Source: an uncultured Prevotellaceae bacterium
Lineage (GTDB): Bacteria; Bacteroidota; Bacteroidia; Bacteroidales; Bacteroidaceae
Length of the DNA stretch: 37,091 bases
Direction: 5' to 3'
NCBI GenBank assembly: GCA_945831805.1
Contig: CAMADY010000018.1
Location: 1-37,091, forward strand
Shown: positions 32,159 through 37,091 of the stretch, in pieces
Layout of the letters: the number at the start of each line of letters is the position of its first letter
How positions within the stretch are numbered: position 1 is the first letter of the stretch
Position numbers and translations under genes: made by a program
Notes under the pieces: generated by a model
Databases searched by the model: none
The model's input: the letters and a program-made list of their open reading frames with translations, nothing else
What the model was told of the DNA's origin: nothing

Positions 32159-33486
32159 ATACTATAGCTGAATCCAAAACTGAGATATTCATGGAACTGC
32201 CAGTAACTGAAGTCGTTGTCTCTGTTTACGCTATCGTCGAAGCGTGGGTAGAGGAACAGCTTGGCAGAGATGAACTTGTTGAAATTGAAGGAGATGGTGT
32301 TTTCCCAATCTGCCGTGAACTTATGGTAGGTAGTGTAGCAGTAAAGCTTTGTCTCCCACTTGAGCATGTCTATCGGCTTCCATGTCAGTTCCACCGTCAG
32401 CTGCGAACCGAAATCGTTTAGCGCACGGTGGTCTTTATCTATTCCGAAAGACTTTGCGAGGTTTGCCCTGTCGGTATATTTCAGGTTGTAGGCAAGTGGC
32501 GCAAGGTGTATCGTACCCGTCAGTTTCTTCTTCCAGATTTCAACATAGTAGTCCATACCGAGGGAGATGTTGAGGTTGAAAGGTGACATGAAGTCGGAGA
32601 ATACATCTTTCTTGTTATCCTTGTAACCCCTCATAAACTGGGTGTTGGCAAGCAGCTGGACTGAGTAGTACCACTGCTTATGTGCCTGAATGCCAAGCTT
32701 TGAAGTAAGTCGCAGCAGATCTTCCGATGCCTTGAATTTATTTACCGTGTCGCTCTCTGACGTTATGATGCCAAGCTTCATCTCAAGCTTGTTCTCCCAC
32801 TTCACCTTCTGCTTGTTGTTGAAGTTGTATTGGATTGTTGCCTGAGCGAGCATAGAGTAGTTGTTGGAACTGCTCTTGTACCAGTTCTCCGAGAAATGAT
32901 TTTGCATGAACTGCAGGTAGTAGTCACCGACAAATGTCCAGAAGTGAGGCTTTGTCACCACAAGGTCAACGGGAGCCTTGTCTATCTCCGGTAATGTCTT
33001 TTCTGGTGTCTGCTCCTTTACCTTCTTCACCATCTCAATGTGTCCCAGCGTTGGTAGGTCTGCATCGCTGATGTTCTCGTTGGCTATGTCGTTGAGCTTC
33101 CTGGCGGAGTATTTTACGTGTTCTGGATGTCTCAGGTACATCAGCAGCAGGGCGTTCGTCTCATTATTCGACTCTGTGGCGTCCAGGCTGAGTTTGTTGC
33201 CGACCAACTGTGGGTAAAAAGTGGAGTTGGTGAAATATCTGTAGTATTTACCATTAGGCTCATAGGTTTCAGAGTTTTCATTGAGGGAGTCGTTAGCAGC
33301 CTGCAGGGAGTCAAGCTTCATTCGGTATGTGCTAAGCGAGTCTTTGTATGCTACCAGCAGACTATCTACTCTTGTCATCTTCTGGCGGGTTTTACGCGTG
33401 ACGGATGACCTGGACTTCTGAGCAGAGACGGGGAGGTTTGTTGCTATTGCAACTATGACTGTTAATATAAATAATAATGTTCGCAT
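32155..33486 (-). CDS. DUF3078 outer-membrane beta-barrel protein
   Basis: This is a 443-aa DUF3078 protein, a family found in Bacteroidetes and of unknown function. Residues 1-22 are a signal peptide (ending PVSA before QKSRSS). Residues ~30-75 are polar and helix-prone (RVDSLLVAYKDSLSTYRMKL). The family core begins HFWTFVGDYYLQFMQNHFSE followed by NWYKSSSNNYSMLAQ. The rest is alternating polar/hydrophobic strands ending FHEYLSFGFSYSM, as in outer-membrane barrels, although the last residue is Met rather than Phe. It leads a minus-strand group with thyA and folA; no functional link with folate is apparent. Confidence 0.82.
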   Translation of the reverse strand: MRTLLFILTVIVAIATNLPVSAQKSRSSVTRKTRQKMTRVDSLLVAYKDSLSTYRMKLDSLQAANDSLNENSETYEPNGKYYRYFTNSTFYPQLVGNKLSLDATESNNETNALLLMYLRHPEHVKYSARKLNDIANENISDADLPTLGHIEMVKKVKEQTPEKTLPEIDKAPVDLVVTKPHFWTFVGDYYLQFMQNHFSENWYKSSSNNYSMLAQATIQYNFNNKQKVKWENKLEMKLGIITSESDTVNKFKASEDLLRLTSKLGIQAHKQWYYSVQLLANTQFMRGYKDNKKDVFSDFMSPFNLNISLGMDYYVEIWKKKLTGTIHLAPLAYNLKYTDRANLAKSFGIDKDHRALNDFGSQLTVELTWKPIDMLKWETKLYCYTTYHKFTADWENTISFNFNKFISAKLFLYPRFDDSVNRDNDFSYWQFHEYLSFGFSYSM

Positions 33487-33511
33487 GTTCCTAATATATA
33501 CAATTTAAATG

Positions 33512-33540
33512 CAAAGGTACTATTTTTTCTTTAAAAACAA
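33512..33540 (-). promoter_or_regulatory. Promoter of the DUF3078-thyA-folA group
   Basis: The minus strand has TTG (33538-33540), 18 bp, then TACCTTTG (33512-33519). Predicted leader about 20 nt to the ATG at 33486. Confidence 0.65.
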
Positions 33541-33614
33541 GGCTAAAATGACGAAATAACCACTTCTTTTTAAAGAAAAAACACAATTCTCTATGATAAT
33601 TCGAGAAAAATAAG

Positions 33615-33622
33615 TAACTTTG
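33615..33622 (+). promoter_or_regulatory. -7 promoter box of yidC
   Basis: TAACTTTG matches the consensus; the -33 region is weak. The leader would be about 66 nt and becomes A-rich just before the GTG start at 33695. Confidence 0.55.
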
Positions 33623-33694
33623 CAACTTAAATTGGCACACTATGTGTCATTAGTAATTATCATTGAACGAATAATAACAAAAAACAGATAAGAC

Positions 33695-35605
33695 GTGGAT
33701 AAAAACACCATCATTGGATTTGCACTCATTGCAGCAGTGCTTTTCGGATTTACTTGGTACAATCAGCCATCAAAGGAAGAGGTTGAAGCCAAGCGTATTC
33801 AGGATTCTATCACAGCGGTAGAAAAGACAAAGGCAGAAGAGAAACAACAGGTTTCAGAGATTCAGCGTAAGGCAGAGCAGGCACAGGCAATGCTCGCCGA
33901 CACTACGGCGCTCTTCCATGCTGCCATCACTGGTACAGCAAAGGATGTAGTTCTTGAGAATGAGAAGGTTGCACTGACATTCTCTACTAAGGGTGCCATG
34001 GTGCAGAAGGCTGTCATCAAGGGTTTTAAGAACATCGAAGGTAAGGATGATGTGGTGCTCTTCGACAAGGGCATGCAGCGCATGAACTTCTCTCTGGCTA
34101 CAAAGGATGCGTATGTCTCTACGGCAGACCTCTTCTTCACCGACACTCTCGTGACGAAGAACAGCGTAACATTCGTGGCTAAGGCTGGCGAGGGCAAGAA
34201 TCTCACAATCACCTACACACTTGGAAATGACTATCTCCTCTCTTGCTCTATCGTGGCAAACGGTATGAAGAACCAGTTTGCACCTAACATGAACAACCTC
34301 TACATTGACTGGGAGGAGACATGTAAGCAGCAGGAGAAGGGTTTTACATTCGAGAATCGCTATGCTACTCTGACATACCACTTCACTGAAGGTGGCACCG
34401 ACTACCTTAGCGAGACAAGCGAGAAGATTGACGAGAAGGTTGAAGAGACCATCGATTGGGTGGCTTTCAAAAACCAGTTCTTCTCTGCTGTAATGATTGC
34501 AAAGGATAACTTCAAGAACGATGCCCTTCTGACAAGTGTCCCACAGGAGAAGGAGTCTGCTACTCTGAAGTATTATCAGGCAAAGCTGAACACTGCCTTC
34601 GACCCAACAGGCGTTAAGCCATCGCAGTTTGAACTCTACTTCGGTCCTAACGATTTCCGACTCCTTCAAGATGTTGAGAGTGAGTCGCAGTTCGGTAAGG
34701 ATCTTGAGTTGGAACGCCTCGTTTATCTCGGATGGCCACTCTTCCGTTACATCAACCGTTGGTTTACGCTCTACGTGTTCGACTTCCTGCGCGCAATGTC
34801 TATACCTATGGGTATCATCCTCATTCTCATTACGTTGCTCCTGAAGGCTATCACCTTCCCAATGGTGAAGAAGAGCTACATGTCGAGTGCAAAGATGCGA
34901 GTGCTGCGTCCAAAACTTGATGAGGCAACGAAGAAGTACAACAAGCCGGAGGACGCTATGCAGAAGCAGCAGGCTATGATGCAGATGTATTCTGAATATG
35001 GCGTAAGCCCACTCTCTGGCTGTCTGCCAATGCTCATTCAGATGCCTATCTGGATTGCGATGTTCAACTTCGTTCCTAACGCTATTCAGCTTCGCGGACA
35101 GTCGTTCCTCTGGATGGATGACCTCTCTGCATACGATCCTATCGTGGAGTGGGGCACTAACATCTGGCTCATCGGTGACCATATCTCACTCACCTGTATC
35201 CTCTTCTGTGCTGCCAACCTCCTTTACTCTTGGTTCACAATGCAGCAGCAGAAGGATCAGATGGTAGGTCAGCAGGCTGAGCAGATGAAGATGATGCAGT
35301 ACATGATGCTTCTCATGCCGCTCATGTTCTTCTTCATGTTCAACGACTACTCATCAGGTCTTAACTTCTATTACTTTATCTCGCTCTTCTTCTCTGCAGC
35401 TATCATGTGGACTCTCCGCAAGACTACCAACGAGGAGAAACTGCTGAGAATCCTTGAGGCTAAGCGAGAGGAGAATATGAAGAATCCTAACCGCAAAATG
35501 TCTGGCATCGCTGCCCGCTTGCAGGCTATGCAGCAGCAACAGCAGGAGCTCCAGCGCCAGCGTGATGAGCTGAGAAAGAAAAATGCAGCTCTTCGTGGCG
35601 AGTAA
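33695..35605 (+). CDS. yidC: Membrane protein insertase YidC
   Basis: YidC inserts and folds inner-membrane proteins, alone or with SecYEG. The protein is 636 aa, the long Gram-negative form. It starts at GTG and opens MDKNTIIGFALIAAVLFGF, one membrane helix, as in other Bacteroidetes. A coiled segment (about 28-70) leads to the large periplasmic beta domain (about 75-340). The conserved insertase core begins around residue 350 with RWFTLYVFDFLRAMSIPMGI and the helical hairpin PMVKKSYMSSAKMRVLRPKL. SPLSGCLPMLIQMPIWIAMF follows. The C-terminus is a Gln/Arg-rich coil (QQQQQELQRQRDELRKKNAA). A strong terminator follows, so the gene is probably transcribed alone. Confidence 0.95.
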   Translation: MDKNTIIGFALIAAVLFGFTWYNQPSKEEVEAKRIQDSITAVEKTKAEEKQQVSEIQRKAEQAQAMLADTTALFHAAITGTAKDVVLENEKVALTFSTKGAMVQKAVIKGFKNIEGKDDVVLFDKGMQRMNFSLATKDAYVSTADLFFTDTLVTKNSVTFVAKAGEGKNLTITYTLGNDYLLSCSIVANGMKNQFAPNMNNLYIDWEETCKQQEKGFTFENRYATLTYHFTEGGTDYLSETSEKIDEKVEETIDWVAFKNQFFSAVMIAKDNFKNDALLTSVPQEKESATLKYYQAKLNTAFDPTGVKPSQFELYFGPNDFRLLQDVESESQFGKDLELERLVYLGWPLFRYINRWFTLYVFDFLRAMSIPMGIILILITLLLKAITFPMVKKSYMSSAKMRVLRPKLDEATKKYNKPEDAMQKQQAMMQMYSEYGVSPLSGCLPMLIQMPIWIAMFNFVPNAIQLRGQSFLWMDDLSAYDPIVEWGTNIWLIGDHISLTCILFCAANLLYSWFTMQQQKDQMVGQQAEQMKMMQYMMLLMPLMFFFMFNDYSSGLNFYYFISLFFSAAIMWTLRKTTNEEKLLRILEAKREENMKNPNRKMSGIAARLQAMQQQQQELQRQRDELRKKNAALRGE

Positions 35606-35642
35606 ATGCAATACAACAGTTGAAAAACTATAAATAGTAAAT

Positions 35643-35680
35643 CGGTCTAAAAGAGTTCCCTAACCCTTTTAGACCGTTTG
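35643..35680 (+). terminator. Rho-independent terminator of yidC
   Basis: CGGTCTAAAAG (35643-35653) pairs perfectly with CTTTTAGACCG (35666-35676) around a 12-base loop, followed by TTTGC. The T tract is short but the 11-bp stem is strong. Confidence 0.75.
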
Positions 35681-35687
35681 CTTTCTC

Positions 35688-35807
35688 TCAAAACCGTAAC
35701 CCCAAAAACCTTATAACCTCATAACCTTAAAACCTCATAACCTTAAAACCTCATAACCTTAAAACCTCAAAACCGTAAAACCTCAAAAACCGTAAAACCT
35801 CAAAACC
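35688..35807. repeat. 8-bp-period array between yidC and hemW
   Basis: On the plus strand about fifteen units of the form nnAAAACC or nnATAACC follow each other, mainly 8 bp with one 7-mer and one 9-mer (TCATAACC alternating with TTAAAACC, then TCAAAACC with GTAAAACC). In the direction of hemW the units read GGTTTTnn and start 9 bases after its stop codon. Confidence 0.9.
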
Positions 35808-35816
35808 GCATCTCCC

Positions 35817-36968
35817 CTAATCCACGTAAATCAAGTCGCTCATAACATCGTCGCTGACAAAAAGTCCCAGCCTCGTCAGTCTGAGATGATTGTCTTCAAA
35901 TTCCAGTAACCCTTTATTGATAGCCTTACGTGCGTACCTTAATATATATATATTATAGGGGTCAGCCAGTTTCCCAAGGTCTATACCTTCTCTTGTCCTC
36001 AAGGCTGTGGTAATAATATCATTGTAGCTGGTGGCTTCATCAATAACCTCGTAGTCCATAGCCTGACAACAGAATCCCTTGTCGTCTCCTGTCTCCGGTT
36101 TCTCTTCTATGAATTTGATATATCCCTCAATATTATCAGCATTCCAGCCTCTCGTTTTTCCGTCATAAGAATGCGCTGCCGCACCAAGACCGAGATACCA
36201 TGTGCCGTTCCAGTAGCTGCTGTTATGCTTTGAACGATACCCTGATTTCGCAAAATTACTTATCTCGTAGTGCTCAAACCCGGCATCTGTCAGCTTGTCG
36301 ATAAGCATTTCGTACATCTTCGCGCTCAACTCTTCGTCAATCTCGCTAATCTCGCCACTCTCTTTCTTGCGGTATAATGTAGTCCCTTCCTCGTACATCA
36401 GGGAGTAGGCCGACAGATGTTCCACGTCTAATGCCAATGCCGTCTCTATGTCTTTCTCCCATTCCGCAAGTGTCTCTTTCGGAAAACCAAACATCAGGTC
36501 GATGCTTATATTCTTGATTCCTGCTTCACGAAGAAGCATCACCGCCTCTGGAATCTGTCCGGATCTGTGGCGTCTGTTGAGGAACCTCAGCCGCTCATCA
36601 GAGAATGTCTGCGCACCCATCGATACTCTTGTCACGCATAATTCCCGTAATGTCTTTACAAAATCTGGCGTAATATCATCCGGATTACACTCTATGGTGA
36701 ACTCTTCAATGCTTTTTATGTCGATTTCCGACAATATCCCGTTCTTGATTCTTAGAAGACTATCCCTCGAAAGCAACGAAGGAGTGCCTCCACCTATATA
36801 TATAGTGCGTACTTTATCGCCTTTCAGATAGTTTTTCCTTTGACGATATTCTTTTATTAGCGCATCAATATATCTTTCTTGCAGATTTTCTTTGCCTGTT
36901 GTAGAGTAAAATCCGCAATAAATACATCTGCTGGCGCAAAACGGTATGTGAACGTATATTCCTGCCAT
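35817..36968 (-). CDS. hemW: Radical SAM heme chaperone HemW
   Basis: HemW is a radical SAM family protein that binds heme and delivers it to apoproteins. It was long misannotated as the oxygen-independent coproporphyrinogen oxidase HemN. The protein is 383 aa, HemW length. The [4Fe-4S] motif is Cys11, Cys15, Cys18 in HIPFCASRCIYCGF (CxxxCxxC), followed by YIGGGTPSLLS, IECNPDDIT, RVSMGAQTF and NISIDLMFGFP. The HemN-type C-terminal domain is present (LGLGAAAHSYDGKTRGWNAD). HemN would be larger with an additional N-terminal segment. It faces yidC tail-to-tail across the repeat array. Confidence 0.9.
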   Translation of the reverse strand: MAGIYVHIPFCASRCIYCGFYSTTGKENLQERYIDALIKEYRQRKNYLKGDKVRTIYIGGGTPSLLSRDSLLRIKNGILSEIDIKSIEEFTIECNPDDITPDFVKTLRELCVTRVSMGAQTFSDERLRFLNRRHRSGQIPEAVMLLREAGIKNISIDLMFGFPKETLAEWEKDIETALALDVEHLSAYSLMYEEGTTLYRKKESGEISEIDEELSAKMYEMLIDKLTDAGFEHYEISNFAKSGYRSKHNSSYWNGTWYLGLGAAAHSYDGKTRGWNADNIEGYIKFIEEKPETGDDKGFCCQAMDYEVIDEATSYNDIITTALRTREGIDLGKLADPYNIYILRYARKAINKGLLEFEDNHLRLTRLGLFVSDDVMSDLIYVD

Positions 36969-36987
36969 TGGTAGTGCTATTTTCGTA

Positions 36988-37018
36988 CAAAATTACTACA
37001 TTATTTCCGAAAATGCAA
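36988..37018 (-). promoter_or_regulatory. Promoter of hemW
   Basis: The minus strand has TTG (37016-37018), 20 bp, then TAATTTTG (36988-36995). Predicted leader about 14 nt. Confidence 0.65.
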
Positions 37019-37055
37019 CTTTTTCATCAAAAAAGTAAAAATAATTGCGAAAACA

Positions 37056-37087
37056 TTTGGCAGTTTGGTAAAAAGTGTGTACCTTTG
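37056..37087 (+). promoter_or_regulatory. Promoter for a gene beyond the right edge
   Basis: TTTG (37056-37059), 20 bp, then TACCTTTG (37080-37087) is a strong consensus promoter facing out of the window, divergent from hemW. Confidence 0.65.
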
Positions 37088-37091
37088 CACT

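Noticed and set aside
33854..35182. A 442-codon open frame antisense to yidC
   Set aside because: It lies entirely opposite yidC, whose protein matches its family along the full length. The antisense translation is rich in Leu, His, Cys and Arg without any domain, as expected for a shadow of biased codons.
35688..35807. CRISPR-like appearance of regularly spaced short repeats
   Set aside because: Units are 8 bp without spacers of 25-40 bp, and no cas genes are present. The same applies to all other arrays here.

Overview
The window looks like chromosomal DNA from a Bacteroidales bacterium, most likely Prevotellaceae (Prevotella/Segatella type). The evidence is the repeated Bacteroidetes promoter signature (TTG/TTTG, about 19-20 bp, TAnnTTTG), the order DUF177-rpmF-fabH-era, a DUF3078 outer-membrane protein, the Bacteroidetes form of YidC, an Rpn/PD-(D/E)XK family gene, a GH127 glycosidase, and almost no Shine-Dalgarno sites. 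I see no rRNA, tRNA, CRISPR array, phage or classical insertion sequence.

Layout, left part: two small secreted proteins on the minus strand (the first cut by the window edge) lie beside an Rpn-family nuclease gene (1010-1876). That gene is bracketed by two copies of a 113-bp direct repeat (888-1000 and 1902-2014) containing a conserved hairpin. Next is the minus-strand operon yceD-rpmF-fabH-era. Divergent from it are a 967-aa fused ABC transporter and an abundant-looking lipoprotein. Malate dehydrogenase and a secreted carboxypeptidase-regulatory-like domain protein follow, then a minus-strand AsmA-like protein.

Middle and right: a long plus-strand run holds rsfS, ftsH, cdsA, a GH127 beta-L-arabinofuranosidase, a LolD-like ATPase and a CvfB-like S1 protein. 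It converges on a minus-strand CPA2 antiporter. A second plus-strand run holds asd, a small membrane-protein gene broken by two in-frame stops, dxs, trkA, trkH and an EEP-family nuclease/phosphatase. A minus-strand group of a DUF3078 protein, thyA and folA is followed by plus-strand yidC and minus-strand hemW. Most of this is core metabolism and envelope biogenesis: lysine/threonine-family and isoprenoid precursors, thymidylate/folate, potassium uptake, membrane protein insertion and quality control, phospholipid synthesis.

The most unusual feature is in the spacers. At least ten gene boundaries carry degenerate tandem arrays with a strict 7-bp or 8-bp period and drifting unit sequence. They start at or even inside the stop codon of the preceding gene. 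In nine of ten cases the G-bearing strand is the coding strand of that gene, and several have an opposite-polarity arm just before the next start codon, so they could fold into long hairpins. I do not recognise this as a named element family. Other points are the Rpn cassette with its 113-bp repeats, the twice-interrupted membrane-protein gene before dxs, and two promoters that would give almost leaderless mRNAs (yceD and the AsmA-like gene).
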